Source: Acidimicrobiaceae bacterium (GTDB lineage Bacteria; Actinomycetota; Acidimicrobiia; Acidimicrobiales; RAAP-2). Taken from it: DNA of 61,175 bases. Below are positions 23,791 to 33,416 of the stretch, piece by piece; positions within the stretch are counted from its first letter, which is position 1, and the number at the start of each line of letters is the position of its first letter. Below the pieces are notes generated by a model. That model did not search any database, had not been told where the DNA came from, and saw nothing but the letters and a program-made list of their open reading frames with translations. The translations under genes and the position numbers were made by a program. The DNA lies in the NCBI GenBank assembly GCA_027306585.1, contig DAHUZJ010000098.1, forward strand, positions 1 to 61,175, read 5' to 3'.

Positions 23791-26700
23791 ATGCCCTCGC
23801 TCACCGGTCGGTCGACCGTCTCGCCGGCCGGCGCCTCGATGGCGGCAGCCGAACCCCGCGCCGTGGCCGCCACCGAGCTGGTGGTGCCCCTCGGCCGGCG
23901 GGTCATGGTCCTCGGCGACCTCCTCCTCCCTCAGGACGCCACGCCGTCGTCGCGCGCCCTCGCCGCCGACGTCGCCGGCCAGCTCGGCAGCTGGGAGGGG
24001 CCCGGGACCGTGATCGTGTCCGGCAACCTCTTCTCTGGGCACTGCGGGCGAGAGCCCATCACGGCCGACGACGTGCGGCGGACCCTCGACGGCCACCCCC
24101 TGCTCACCGAAGCGGTGGCGCGCTTCACGGCGACCCCCGAACGCCGGTTGCTCGTCCTCCCCGGATGGCGGGACCGGGAGGTCGTGTCCGACCCGGCAGT
24201 GGTGACCGAGCTGTACCGGTTCGGCATCGAGGTCACGGCGAGCGTGGACCTTCGGCTGGAGACGGCAGCCGGCGAGCGACGCGTCCACGTGCGCACCGGA
24301 CGCCCGGCGCGCGACGCCCCCGGGGCCATCGCGCACGGAACGGCCGCCGAGCGGCGCCCCTGGCTGCAGGGCATCGAACGGCTCGAGGAGCCGGCGGCGA
24401 GCAAGCGGTTCGTGACGTCCCGCATGCTCTATCGACGGCTGGGGCGGTTCCTGTGGGTACCGCCCCTCGTGGCGGTCCTGGCGGCCCTGGCCGTGCACAT
24501 GGCACCGGTCGCCGACGGGGTGCGCCATCTGGTCGGTCGAGCGCCGGGTCCCCGCCACGCGCTCGCCCGCGCGTACACCGCCTCGTGGACCGGCCGCTCC
24601 ATGTTCACCCTGGCGGTCATCGTCGTCCTCGAGCTGGTGCTGGCGGTGGTCGTGGCCGGCCTCTCCCGGCGGTTCTGGCGGGCCCACGACGGCCCGCCCG
24701 CGGGCGCGCCCTGGGAGCCCTCCAGCGGGCTCGCCGTCTCCGGGTCCGCCGGCGGCGGGGCGGGGGCGGCCACCGACGCGCTCGACCTGGCTCGCGCCTT
24801 CGTCGCCGAGGGAGCGGCCGGCTTGGTGGCCGGGGGCTCGCTACGGGCCGAGCTCGCCCACCTCGATCAAGGCTTCTACGCCACGCCGGGCGGGACCACC
24901 GAGGTCGTCCGTGAGCACCCGGGGCGCCTCGGCCTGCCACCCGTCTTCCTCCACCACCGCCAGGCCAGCTGGGTGGAGCTGGAGACCGGCGCGGACCTCC
25001 ACGTGCGGCTCATCGCCGCCGACACGGACCTGCCGACCTCGACCTTCCTCGAGCGGCTCGCCACCGGCTATCCCGTGGTGAAGGGGCACAAGCCCGGCGC
25101 CGACCTCCATCCGGCCCTGGTGGCCTCGTGGCCTCGTGGCGTCTCTTGGCCGCCCGCCCCCGACGTGGCGGCCCGGCAGGTCCGGGCGCGCCGGGTCCGC
25201 CGCCTGGCGGCGGCCGCCATCTTCCTGGCCGGCCTGCTCGACCTGCTCGAGGCCGTCAACCGGCCGGCGGCCAACCACCTCGTCCTGCTCCGCTCCTACT
25301 TCCCGATCGGCGTGGTAGAGGCGGCCGGGACGCTCGTCGCCCTGGCCGGGATCGGGCTCACGATGCTCGCCCGCGGGGTGTTGCGCGGGCAGCGGCGGGC
25401 GTGGCGCGTGTCCGTCGCTGTCCTGGCGGCCACCATCGCCCTCCACGCCCTCCACGCCGCCACGGTGAGCGGGATCGCCGTCACCGCCATCGTCCTCGCA
25501 CTGCTGCTGGCAGAGCGCGAGCTGTTCGGTGCCGAGGCAGACCGGCGCTCGCTGCGATCGGCCGCCGTCACCTTGGTCGCCGGCGTCGCCGTGGCCGTCG
25601 GGGCAGCGGCCGGCGCCATCGAGCTCACGACCCGCCCGCGCCACGTCCTGCCCCCGTTCGGCACCGTCCTCCTCGGCCTCACCGAGCGGCTGGTGGGGTT
25701 GCAGTCGGTGACCTTCCCCGACGCCACCAACGACTGGGTGGCGCCGGGGCTCCTGGGGGTGGGGCTCGCCCTGTCGGTGGTGGCCCTCTACCTCCTCACC
25801 CGGCCGGTCGTCGAGCGAGGGCTCACCCACTCCGCCGGGGGGACGCGATCGGCCCTCGGGGCGCCGGCTCGCCGCGCGGCCGACCTCCGGGCGCGCGACA
25901 TCGTCCGCCGTCACGGCACCGGCAGCCTCGACTATTTCGCGCTGCGCGACGACAAGCAGTGGTTCTTCCACCGCGACAGCCTCATCGCGTACGCCGTCTA
26001 CGGCGGCGTGTGCCTGGTGTCGCCCGACCCCATCGGCCCGGTCAGCGAGCGTCTGCACGCATGGGCGGCGTTCCGGCGGCACTGCGACCGTCGGGGGTGG
26101 GCGGTGGCCGTCGTGGGGGCGTCGGAGGAGTGGCTCCCCGTCTACCGGGACGCCGGCATGCACCACGTCTACCTCGGCGACGAGGCGGTGGTCGACGTGC
26201 AGCGGTTCTCCCTCCAGGGCGGCGCGATGAAGGGGCTGCGCCAGGCGGTGGCGCGCGTCCAGCGCTACGGCTACACGGTGCGGTTCCTCGACCCGGCGCG
26301 GGTCGCGCCCGCAGAGGCCGCCCCGTTGCTCGACCTCATGGCCAAGAACCGGCGCGGCCAGACCGAGCGGGGCTTCTCGATGATGCTGGGCCGCCTGTTC
26401 GACCAACGGGACAACGGCCTCCTGCTGACGGTCGTGTCGGGTCCCGACGGGGCGCCGGCCGCCATGTGCCAGTTCGTGCCCTCGGCCGCCATCGGCGGCT
26501 ACTCGCTCGACCTCATGCGACGGGACCCGGGCGAGCACCCCAACGGCCTGCTCGACTTCGCGCTGTGCTCGACCATCGAGCACCTCCGGGCCCAAGGCCA
26601 GGGAGGCCTCAGCCTCAACTTCGCCGCCATGCGGTCCACGCTCGACGGCGAGTCCGGCGACGGGCTCGCCCAGCGGGTCGAACGGTGGGCGCTGCGGCGG

Positions 26701-26970
26701 ATGTCCGGTGTCTTCCCGATCGAGTCGCTGTGGCGGTTCAACGCCAAGTACCAGCCCACCTGGCTTCCGCGCTACCTCGTCTTCGACGCCCCCGAGGTCG
26801 TCCCGGCGACCCTCGTCTCCGTCATGCGGGCCGAGGCGCTCACCGAGACGCCGGTGGTCGGGCGATTCCTCGCACCCGCCCGTCCAGGCGGCCCGGCCGC
26901 CGCCCCGGCCGAGAGCTCGGAGGAGGGCGCCGACGGGGACGTCGCCCGAGCCTCCTCCGCCAGCTTCTGA
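23791..26970 (+). CDS. Membrane fusion: degenerate metallophosphoesterase-like N-terminus + MprF-like (DUF2156) lipid aminoacyltransferase
   Basis: This protein has about 1059 residues. Residues 25-215 follow the layout of calcineurin-like phosphoesterases, but the metal motifs are eroded: the D-x-H site reads GDLLL, GD reads GN (SGNLF), and GNHD reads GWRD. Two helices follow (about 220-240 and 271-291), then a soluble segment with SWVELETGADLHVRL (about 394-408). A multi-helix block (about 470-680) leads into a C-terminal DUF2156 domain from about 703, with FALRDDKQWFF, IAYAVYGGVCLVSPDPIGP and FNAKYQPTWLPRYL. DUF2156 domains of MprF/LysX move an amino acid from tRNA to phosphatidylglycerol. 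The N-terminal assignment is tentative; the C-terminal one is firm. No lysyl-tRNA synthetase domain is fused. Confidence 0.82.
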   Translation: MPSLTGRSTVSPAGASMAAAEPRAVAATELVVPLGRRVMVLGDLLLPQDATPSSRALAADVAGQLGSWEGPGTVIVSGNLFSGHCGREPITADDVRRTLDGHPLLTEAVARFTATPERRLLVLPGWRDREVVSDPAVVTELYRFGIEVTASVDLRLETAAGERRVHVRTGRPARDAPGAIAHGTAAERRPWLQGIERLEEPAASKRFVTSRMLYRRLGRFLWVPPLVAVLAALAVHMAPVADGVRHLVGRAPGPRHALARAYTASWTGRSMFTLAVIVVLELVLAVVVAGLSRRFWRAHDGPPAGAPWEPSSGLAVSGSAGGGAGAATDALDLARAFVAEGAAGLVAGGSLRAELAHLDQGFYATPGGTTEVVREHPGRLGLPPVFLHHRQASWVELETGADLHVRLIAADTDLPTSTFLERLATGYPVVKGHKPGADLHPALVASWPRGVSWPPAPDVAARQVRARRVRRLAAAAIFLAGLLDLLEAVNRPAANHLVLLRSYFPIGVVEAAGTLVALAGIGLTMLARGVLRGQRRAWRVSVAVLAATIALHALHAATVSGIAVTAIVLALLLAERELFGAEADRRSLRSAAVTLVAGVAVAVGAAAGAIELTTRPRHVLPPFGTVLLGLTERLVGLQSVTFPDATNDWVAPGLLGVGLALSVVALYLLTRPVVERGLTHSAGGTRSALGAPARRAADLRARDIVRRHGTGSLDYFALRDDKQWFFHRDSLIAYAVYGGVCLVSPDPIGPVSERLHAWAAFRRHCDRRGWAVAVVGASEEWLPVYRDAGMHHVYLGDEAVVDVQRFSLQGGAMKGLRQAVARVQRYGYTVRFLDPARVAPAEAAPLLDLMAKNRRGQTERGFSMMLGRLFDQRDNGLLLTVVSGPDGAPAAMCQFVPSAAIGGYSLDLMRRDPGEHPNGLLDFALCSTIEHLRAQGQGGLSLNFAAMRSTLDGESGDGLAQRVERWALRRMSGVFPIESLWRFNAKYQPTWLPRYLVFDAPEVVPATLVSVMRAEALTETPVVGRFLAPARPGGPAAAPAESSEEGADGDVARASSASF

Positions 26971-26984
26971 GGGCTCGAGGGCCC

Positions 26985-26999
26985 GGCGGCTCGGCCGCC
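26985..26999. terminator. Short GC hairpin between convergent genes
   Basis: GGCGGC-TCG-GCCGCC forms a 6-base stem in the 62-base gap between the convergent fusion gene and nuoN. The gap also has two copies of CGGCGGCTCGG (about 26984-26994 and 27009-27019). It may be a weak bidirectional terminator. Confidence 0.35.
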
Positions 27000-27032
27000 C
27001 CGAGGGCTCGGCGGCTCGGTGCCGCGCTGCCG

Positions 27033-28850
27033 TCAGGGCACGAAGAGCAGCGTGGCGTGGTGGGCGAAGTCGACCAGCGGGGCGGGAATGAACCCGAAGA
27101 CCACGGTCACCGCCACGCACAGCCCGATGGCCACGGCCGACAGCGCCGGCACGGGGACCTTCGAGACCAGCGCCGGGTCCGGCGCCTCCACCCGCTCGAC
27201 GTCACCACCGACCTGGTCGGCGGCGGCCGACGCCGGGGTCTCGCCGTCGACGGTCACCGTTTCGGCGTCGATCAGCAGGGCGGCGTTCAGCCGGTCGACG
27301 ACGGCCACCGACTGCTCGGTGCCCGCCCACACCGGGCGGGCACCCCGCACCGCCGGGGCCCGCAGCTCCTCCACGGGCTGCGGTTGCGCCTCGGCCATCG
27401 CCTGCTCGGCCGGCCCCGCCCGGAACGGGCCCACTGTGCCGGCGGTGAGGGCCACCGGCTGCTCGCCCGGCTCCTCCTCGCCGAGGACGCCGCCGGAGGC
27501 GGGCGCCGGCGAGTACATGAGGACGGCCAGCCGCAGGTAGAAGAAGGCGGCCAGCGCAGCCGACGCCATGGCGATGACGGCCAGCGGCACCGAGCCGTTG
27601 TCGACGGCCGCCAGCACAACTTGCAGCTTCGCCCACAGGCCGGTGGTGAAGGGCGCTCCCGCCTGGGCCAGCAGGAGGACGGCGAAGCACACCGCCAGGA
27701 GCGGCTGGCGTCGGGCCAGGCCGCGGTAGGTCGACAGGTCGTGGGCCACGTCGCCGGTGCGGCCGATGAGCGACACCACGGCGAAGCTGCCGATCACCAT
27801 GAAGGTGTAGGCGAAGAGGTAGTAGAGGGCGTCCGACGCGCCCCGGCCGGTGGCCGCCTGGAGGCCGAGGAGCACGAAGCCGGCGTGGTTGATCGACGAG
27901 TAGGCGAGCATGCGCTTCACGTCGCGCTGGACCACGGCGAGCCCGGCGCCCACCAGCAACGTGACCACGGCGAGGGCGTAGATCACCGGTCGCCAATCGG
28001 CCCGCAGCAACCCGAACGACGAGAGGAACACCCGGAGGAAGGCGGCGAAGGCCCCGGCCTTGGCCACCGCCGCCATGAAGCCGGTGACCGGAGAGGGTGA
28101 CCCCTGGTACACGTCGGGGGTCCACATGTGGAATGGGACAGCGGCCACCTTGAACGAGAACCCGACCAGGAGCAGGGTCAGCCCGGCGAGGAGCAGCCCG
28201 TCGTGGACGAGCACGTTGCGAGAGAGGAAGTCCGCGATCTGCGCCAGGTTGGTGGAGCCGGTCGCCCCGTACACGAGGGCGATGCCGTACACGAACACCG
28301 CCGACGAGAACGAGCCGAGGATGAAGTACTTGAGGGCGGCCTCACCCGACGCCTCCCGCCGCGAGTTGAAGGCGGCGAGCACGTAGAGGGCGATGGAGAG
28401 GATCTCGAGGCCGAGGAAGACGACGATGAGGTCGTTGGCCGACCCCATGATCATGGCGCCCGAGGCCGACACGAGGGCGAGCACCTGCAGCTCGGCACCC
28501 CCCACCCGCTCCCGCAGCAGATAGCCGTCGGCGACCAGGGCGGTGAGGAGCACGGCGCAGGACACCAGGATGTTGACGAGGACGCTGAACCCGTCGACCA
28601 CCACGGCATGGTCGATCGCCGTGAACCCTCCGCGGCCGGTCACGTCCGCCCACTGCCACAGGGACACTCCTAGCGACCCGGCGGCGATGGCCACGGTGAG
28701 CAGCGTCCCCACCCGCACCCGCAGTTGGCGGCGTACGAGGGACGCCACGGCCAAGAGGACCACGCCCCCGCCCAACAGGACGATCTCGGGCAGGATCGCC
28801 AGGTAGCGGATGTGGGGCGTGGCGATCACGGTGGTGGCCAGCACGGTCAC
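27033..28850 (-). CDS. nuoN: NADH-quinone oxidoreductase subunit N, with a large hydrophilic insertion
   Basis: This 605-residue antiporter-like membrane subunit of complex I takes part in proton pumping. Conserved segments are LGLEILSIALYVL (the helix 5 Glu), AALKYFILGSFSS (Lys), PFHMWTPDVYQGSP and KRMLAYSSINHAGF. The last two helices are separated by a hydrophilic Ala/Pro/Glu-rich insertion of about 118 residues (about residues 445-562). This explains why the protein is roughly 100 residues longer than usual. The GTG start overlaps the nuoM stop (GTGA). It is the final gene of nuoA-N. Confidence 0.96.
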   Translation of the reverse strand: MTVLATTVIATPHIRYLAILPEIVLLGGGVVLLAVASLVRRQLRVRVGTLLTVAIAAGSLGVSLWQWADVTGRGGFTAIDHAVVVDGFSVLVNILVSCAVLLTALVADGYLLRERVGGAELQVLALVSASGAMIMGSANDLIVVFLGLEILSIALYVLAAFNSRREASGEAALKYFILGSFSSAVFVYGIALVYGATGSTNLAQIADFLSRNVLVHDGLLLAGLTLLLVGFSFKVAAVPFHMWTPDVYQGSPSPVTGFMAAVAKAGAFAAFLRVFLSSFGLLRADWRPVIYALAVVTLLVGAGLAVVQRDVKRMLAYSSINHAGFVLLGLQAATGRGASDALYYLFAYTFMVIGSFAVVSLIGRTGDVAHDLSTYRGLARRQPLLAVCFAVLLLAQAGAPFTTGLWAKLQVVLAAVDNGSVPLAVIAMASAALAAFFYLRLAVLMYSPAPASGGVLGEEEPGEQPVALTAGTVGPFRAGPAEQAMAEAQPQPVEELRAPAVRGARPVWAGTEQSVAVVDRLNAALLIDAETVTVDGETPASAAADQVGGDVERVEAPDPALVSKVPVPALSAVAIGLCVAVTVVFGFIPAPLVDFAHHATLLFVP

Positions 28851-30415
28851 TTCCCTCCCTTGGCCGCCGCCGTGGCACCCGCCACGCCGGCGCGGGCCAC
28901 CACCGGCTGCTGGGTGTGCGTCGACGACTCGACCTGGGCGATCAGGCGGTTCACCGACGGCGTGATGCGGTCGAGCACCGGCTTGGGGTAGATGCCCAGG
29001 AACACGATGGCCAGGATCAGCGGCGCGATCACCAGGCGCTCGGCCATCGACAGGTCTCGGGTGCCGGCATTGGCCAGGTCGACCCGGCCGTGGAACACCT
29101 GCTGGTACGCCCAGAGCAGGTAGAGGGCGGCGAAGACCACCCCGGCGGTGGCCACCACGGCCCACCACCGGTGCGTGAGGAACGTCCCGGACAGGACCAG
29201 GAACTCGCTCACGAAGCCGTTGAGCCCGGGCAGGCCGATCGACGCCAGCATGACGACGGTGAAGGCGGCCGCCATGACCGGGGCGGGCGACTGGAGACCG
29301 CGCAGCTCGGTCACCTGCCACGTCTGGCGCCGCTCGTAGATCCAGCCGATGAGCAGGAACAGGGCGGCCGTGACGAGCCCGTGGTTCAGCATCAGCAGGA
29401 CCCCGCCCGTGACGCTCTGGGTCGTGAGGGCGAAGGTGCCGAGGGCGATGAACCCCATCTGCGCCAGGGACGAGTAGGCGACGAGCCGCTTCAGGTCGCG
29501 CTGGGCGCACGCCACGATGGCGCCGTAGATGATCCCGATGACCGCCAGGGTGAGGATGATCGGCACGAAGTCCACGGTGGCCTGGGGGAAGAGGTTGAGG
29601 TCGAAGCGGAGGATCCCGTACGTGCCGAGCTTGGCCAGCACCCCCGACAGCACCATCGAGCCCCCGGTGGGGGCCTCTGCATACGCGTCCGGCGACCAGG
29701 TGTGGAAGGGGAACAGCGGCGCCTTGATGGCGAAGGCGGCCGTGAAGGCAACGAAGAGGAGGATCTCCGTCGTGCTCGAGAAATGCGTGTGCATCAACGC
29801 CGGCAGGGAGAAGGTGAGGACGCCGGTCTGGTGCTGGTGCAGGAAGGCGACGACCAGGATCCCGACGAGCAGGAACGCCGAGCCCACGAACGTGTAGAGG
29901 AAGAACTTCACCGCGGCGTAGGCCCGGCGCGCGTGGCCCCACCCGCTGATCAAGAAGTACGAGGGCACGAGCGTCAGCTCGAAGAAGAAGAAGAACAGGA
30001 TCAGGTCGAGCGACAGGAAGCTGCCGATGCACGCCGCCTCGAGCAGCAGCATCCACGCCAGGAAGCTGCGGGCGTCGGCCCGCGTGCGAGCCCCGGCCAG
30101 GGCGATCGGGAACAGCACCGCCGCCATGAGCACGAGGAACAGCGAGATCCCGTCGGTCCCGAGCTGCCAGTGGATGCCGAGCCCCTGGGCCCAGACGTGG
30201 TTGGAGCCGAACTGGTAGCCGGCGTCGCCCGTGCGGAACAGGACGGCCACGCCGATGGCGAACCCGAGGACCACCACCGACACGGCGATGGCCAGCCCTT
30301 CGAGCACCACCCGCCGCACTTGCGAGAAGGCACCGAGGATGGCGACGGCCGCGGCGCCGCCGGCCGGGAACAGCACGAGGAAGGTGAGGTAGGGGAACCC
30401 GGGCGAGTGGCTCAT
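28847..30415 (-). CDS. nuoM: NADH-quinone oxidoreductase subunit M
   Basis: This 522-residue antiporter-like proton-pumping subunit has about 14 helices. It has FFFFELTLVPSYFLI (the helix 5 Glu), AAVKFFLYTFVGS, AIKAPLFPFHTWSPDAYAEA and KRLVAYSSLAQMGF, all in family order. The C-terminus ends in a 30-residue Ala/Gly-rich tail. The ATG overlaps the nuoL stop (ATGA). Confidence 0.97.
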   Translation of the reverse strand: MSHSPGFPYLTFLVLFPAGGAAAVAILGAFSQVRRVVLEGLAIAVSVVVLGFAIGVAVLFRTGDAGYQFGSNHVWAQGLGIHWQLGTDGISLFLVLMAAVLFPIALAGARTRADARSFLAWMLLLEAACIGSFLSLDLILFFFFFELTLVPSYFLISGWGHARRAYAAVKFFLYTFVGSAFLLVGILVVAFLHQHQTGVLTFSLPALMHTHFSSTTEILLFVAFTAAFAIKAPLFPFHTWSPDAYAEAPTGGSMVLSGVLAKLGTYGILRFDLNLFPQATVDFVPIILTLAVIGIIYGAIVACAQRDLKRLVAYSSLAQMGFIALGTFALTTQSVTGGVLLMLNHGLVTAALFLLIGWIYERRQTWQVTELRGLQSPAPVMAAAFTVVMLASIGLPGLNGFVSEFLVLSGTFLTHRWWAVVATAGVVFAALYLLWAYQQVFHGRVDLANAGTRDLSMAERLVIAPLILAIVFLGIYPKPVLDRITPSVNRLIAQVESSTHTQQPVVARAGVAGATAAAKGGK

Positions 30416-32343
30416 GACCAGGACCTCGAGACCATGAACACCAGGATGGCGACCAGGCCGAGGGCGACCCCGAGGACGTAGTTGCGCACGAAGCCGGTCT
30501 GGAGGCGCCGGACCCTGGCAGCGGTCGAGCGCACCAGGGCGGCGGTGCCGTTGACCGCCCCGTCGATCACCCGAGCGTCCACCACCGTGGCGAACGTCCG
30601 GGCCATGACCTGGCCGGGCCGCCCGATGACGGCGTCATAGAGGTTGTCCCAGTACCAGACCCGTTGGAGGAAGTCCGGTTCGAGCTCCGGCCGGTCCACC
30701 CGGCGCCGCCACAGGCCCCAAGCCACCAGCAGGGCGGCGACGGCCACCACGCCGTCGGCCACCGCCAGGGCGATCTGCACGGAGGCACTCTGGTGCGAGT
30801 CGAAGAGCCGGTTCCCGAAGACGGGGTCCAGCCATGCCGCCAGCGACACCGAGTGGGCCCACGGCAGGTCGATGAGGCCGGCGAACACGGCGCAGAAGGC
30901 CAGCACCACGAGGGGCAGGCGCATGACCCACGGCGACTCGTGCGGCTTGTGGTGCGCCGGGCTCCCGTCGGGGGCCGGCTCCTGCCAGCGGGCCTTGCCG
31001 GTGAAGGTCAGGTAGAAGATGCGGCTCATGTAGTACGCGGTCAGGAACGCGGTGAGCAGGGCGAGGGCGTACAGCGGCAGGTTCTTGGCGTACACGTTGG
31101 ACAGGATGTCCCCCTTCGCCCAGAAGCCCGAGAAGGGGGGCACGGCGGCGATCGCCAGCCAGGCGAACAGGAACGTGCCGAACGTCCACGGCATCCACCG
31201 GCGCAAGGCGCCCATCCGCTTCATGTCCTGCTCGTCCTCCAGCCCGTGGATGACCGACCCGGCGCCCAGGAAGAGCAGCCCCTTGTAGAAGGCATGGGCG
31301 ACCATCAAGAAGATGGCGGCCACGTAGGCGCCCGTCCCGACGGCCAGCACCATGTAGCCGATCTGGGAGACGGTCGAGAACGCCAGGCCCTTCTTGATGT
31401 CCTGTTGGGTGCAGGCGATGGTCGCCGCCACGAAGGCGGTGACCCCGCCGATCACGGCGATCACCCACATGCCCGCCGAGGACATGGCGAGGAGCGGGTT
31501 CGCCCGGCACAGGAGGTACACACCGGCCGTCACCATGGTGGCGGCGTGGATCAGGGCGGAGACGGGGGTCGGGCCTTCCATGGCGTCGGGCAGCCAGTTG
31601 AACAGCGGGATTTGTGCCGACTTGCCCGTCGCGGCCAGGAACAGCAGCAGCACGGCGGCCGTCGCCGCTCCCCCGCCCGCCAGGAGGTGGCGGTGGGCGA
31701 ACACCTCCAGGTAGGTGAGGGTGCCCGTCTTGGAGAAGATGAGGAAGACGGCGATGAGGAAGCCGACGTCGCCCACCCGGTTGTAGATGAAGGCCTTCTT
31801 GCCCGCCGATGCGGCGGAGTCCCGGTGGAACCAGAAGGACACCAGCCAGTACGAGCAGACGCCCACGCCCTCCCAGCCGACGAAGGTCACGAGGAAGTTG
31901 TTCGCCAGCACCAGCACCAGCATCGAGAACACGAAGAGGTTGAGGTACACGAAGAACTTCGAGTAGTCCCGGTCGCGCTGCATGTAGCCGATCGAGTACA
32001 GGTGGATCAGCATGCTGACCCCGGTGACGAACACGCACATCGTCATCGAGAGCGGGTCGAGCAGGATCGCCGCCTTCACCTGCAGCCCGCCGACGGGGAT
32101 CCAGGTGAAGAAGGCGTGCGATGCCGCCCCGGTCCCGCAGGAGACCGAGCAGGTCAGCTCCCGGGCCGTCGCCGGCTGGTGCACCAGGCCGATCAGCGTC
32201 ACGCAGGCGGCGGCGAAGGACCCGGCCACCGCCACGGTGCCGATCCAGCCCGCCCACGGGTCGCCGACGCGGCGGCCGACAGCGAGCAGCACGACGAAGC
32301 CGGCGAGCGGCAGCAAGGGCATGAGGAAGGCGGCGTGCAGCAT
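30412..32343 (-). CDS. nuoL: NADH-quinone oxidoreductase subunit L
   Basis: This 643-residue distal proton-pumping subunit contains the long lateral helix of the membrane arm in its C-terminal part. Motifs include VTFVGWEGVGVCSYWLVSFW, KSAQIPLFNWLPDAMEGPTP, ALIHAATMVTAGVYLL and KKGLAFSTVSQIGY, all with charged residues of the proton channel. The length is within the normal range. The ATG at 32343 follows the nuoK stop after 3 bases. Confidence 0.97.
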   Translation of the reverse strand: MLHAAFLMPLLPLAGFVVLLAVGRRVGDPWAGWIGTVAVAGSFAAACVTLIGLVHQPATARELTCSVSCGTGAASHAFFTWIPVGGLQVKAAILLDPLSMTMCVFVTGVSMLIHLYSIGYMQRDRDYSKFFVYLNLFVFSMLVLVLANNFLVTFVGWEGVGVCSYWLVSFWFHRDSAASAGKKAFIYNRVGDVGFLIAVFLIFSKTGTLTYLEVFAHRHLLAGGGAATAAVLLLFLAATGKSAQIPLFNWLPDAMEGPTPVSALIHAATMVTAGVYLLCRANPLLAMSSAGMWVIAVIGGVTAFVAATIACTQQDIKKGLAFSTVSQIGYMVLAVGTGAYVAAIFLMVAHAFYKGLLFLGAGSVIHGLEDEQDMKRMGALRRWMPWTFGTFLFAWLAIAAVPPFSGFWAKGDILSNVYAKNLPLYALALLTAFLTAYYMSRIFYLTFTGKARWQEPAPDGSPAHHKPHESPWVMRLPLVVLAFCAVFAGLIDLPWAHSVSLAAWLDPVFGNRLFDSHQSASVQIALAVADGVVAVAALLVAWGLWRRRVDRPELEPDFLQRVWYWDNLYDAVIGRPGQVMARTFATVVDARVIDGAVNGTAALVRSTAARVRRLQTGFVRNYVLGVALGLVAILVFMVSRSWS

Positions 32344-32346
32344 CGC

Positions 32347-32652
32347 TCAGCCCTTCAGCACGTGGAGGTCGTCGGCGGTGGTGCTCTTGCGCCGGCGGAA
32401 GATGGCCACGACGATGCCGAGGCCCACCACCACTTCGGCGGCCGCCACCACCAGGACGAAGAACACCAGCGACTGGCCACCGATGTCCCCCAGGACGCGG
32501 GAGAACGTGACGAAGGTCAGGTTGGCGGCATTGAGCATCAGCTCGATGCACATGAACATCACGAGCACGTTGCGGCGCACGAGGACGCCGATGGCGCCGA
32601 TGGCGAAGAGCACCGCCGCCAGTCCGAGGTACCACGCAGGGCCGATGCTCAT
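32347..32652 (-). CDS. nuoK: NADH-quinone oxidoreductase subunit K
   Basis: This 101-residue, three-helix membrane subunit has the membrane-buried Glu residues seen in [14 protein letters not shown] and [19 protein letters not shown], which belong to the proton path. Size and sequence are entirely typical. It overlaps the nuoJ stop by four bases at its ATG. Confidence 0.97.
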   Translation of the reverse strand: MSIGPAWYLGLAAVLFAIGAIGVLVRRNVLVMFMCIELMLNAANLTFVTFSRVLGDIGGQSLVFFVLVVAAAEVVVGLGIVVAIFRRRKSTTADDLHVLKG

Positions 32653-33416
32653 GACCCCGTCACCCGCTCGTCCATTCCGTCCTCCGCTCGCCCTGTCACG
32701 CCCGCCGGCACGGGCCGGCGTTCGCCGTCGTCGGTCGTGCTCCCGCTCGCCCCGGTGCCGGCCGCCACCGCCGCTGCCACCGGCGGCGAGGCGACGGCGG
32801 CGTCACCCGGCCCTCCGGCCCCCGGAGCGGCGGGCCTGGCGTCCCGAGGCTCCTCGTGGACCTGCGACGGCCGGCGGGCGAGGACGACGGCACCGACCAC
32901 GGCGATGACGAGGAGCCCGGCGGTGATCTCGAACGCCCACAAGTAGGTCGTGAAGACCGACCTGCCGAGCAGGTAGGTGTTCGAGTGCCCGCCGGCGGTG
33001 GTCGAGCCGGCCACGGCGTGGGCCCCCGTGACCCAGTGGGAGGTCGCCGCCAGGAAGATGATGCCGGTGGCGGCGATCACCACCAGCACGAGGGCGAGGG
33101 GCCGCTGGCCCTTGAGCGGCTCGGCGGCCACGTTCTCCTCGCGGTCGACGCCGAGGAACATGATGACGAACAGGAAGAGGACGACGATGGCGCCGGCGTA
33201 GACGATGACCTGCACCGCCGCCAGGAACTGCGCGTCCTGCTCGATGAACAGCACCGCCACCCCGAACAGGGTGAGCACCAGGGACAGCGCGGCGTGCACC
33301 GAGTTGCGCGACATGACGACCCCGAGCGCCCCGGTCAGCACCACCGCCGCGCACACCACGAACGTGATGAGGTCGGGGATGGTGGCCCGCGTGGAGGCCA
33401 GCAGCAGCGGGGTCAT
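32649..33416 (-). CDS. nuoJ: NADH-quinone oxidoreductase subunit J
   Basis: This 255-residue membrane subunit has five helices in the first 190 residues. [24 protein letters not shown] carries the conserved pi-bulge helix 3 (shown here as one region, about residues 55-78). The C-terminal 60 residues are an Ala/Gly/Pro/Asp-rich tail not needed for the fold. The ATG at 33416 overlaps the nuoI stop (ATGA). Confidence 0.95.
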   Translation of the reverse strand: MTPLLLASTRATIPDLITFVVCAAVVLTGALGVVMSRNSVHAALSLVLTLFGVAVLFIEQDAQFLAAVQVIVYAGAIVVLFLFVIMFLGVDREENVAAEPLKGQRPLALVLVVIAATGIIFLAATSHWVTGAHAVAGSTTAGGHSNTYLLGRSVFTTYLWAFEITAGLLVIAVVGAVVLARRPSQVHEEPRDARPAAPGAGGPGDAAVASPPVAAAVAAGTGASGSTTDDGERRPVPAGVTGRAEDGMDERVTGS

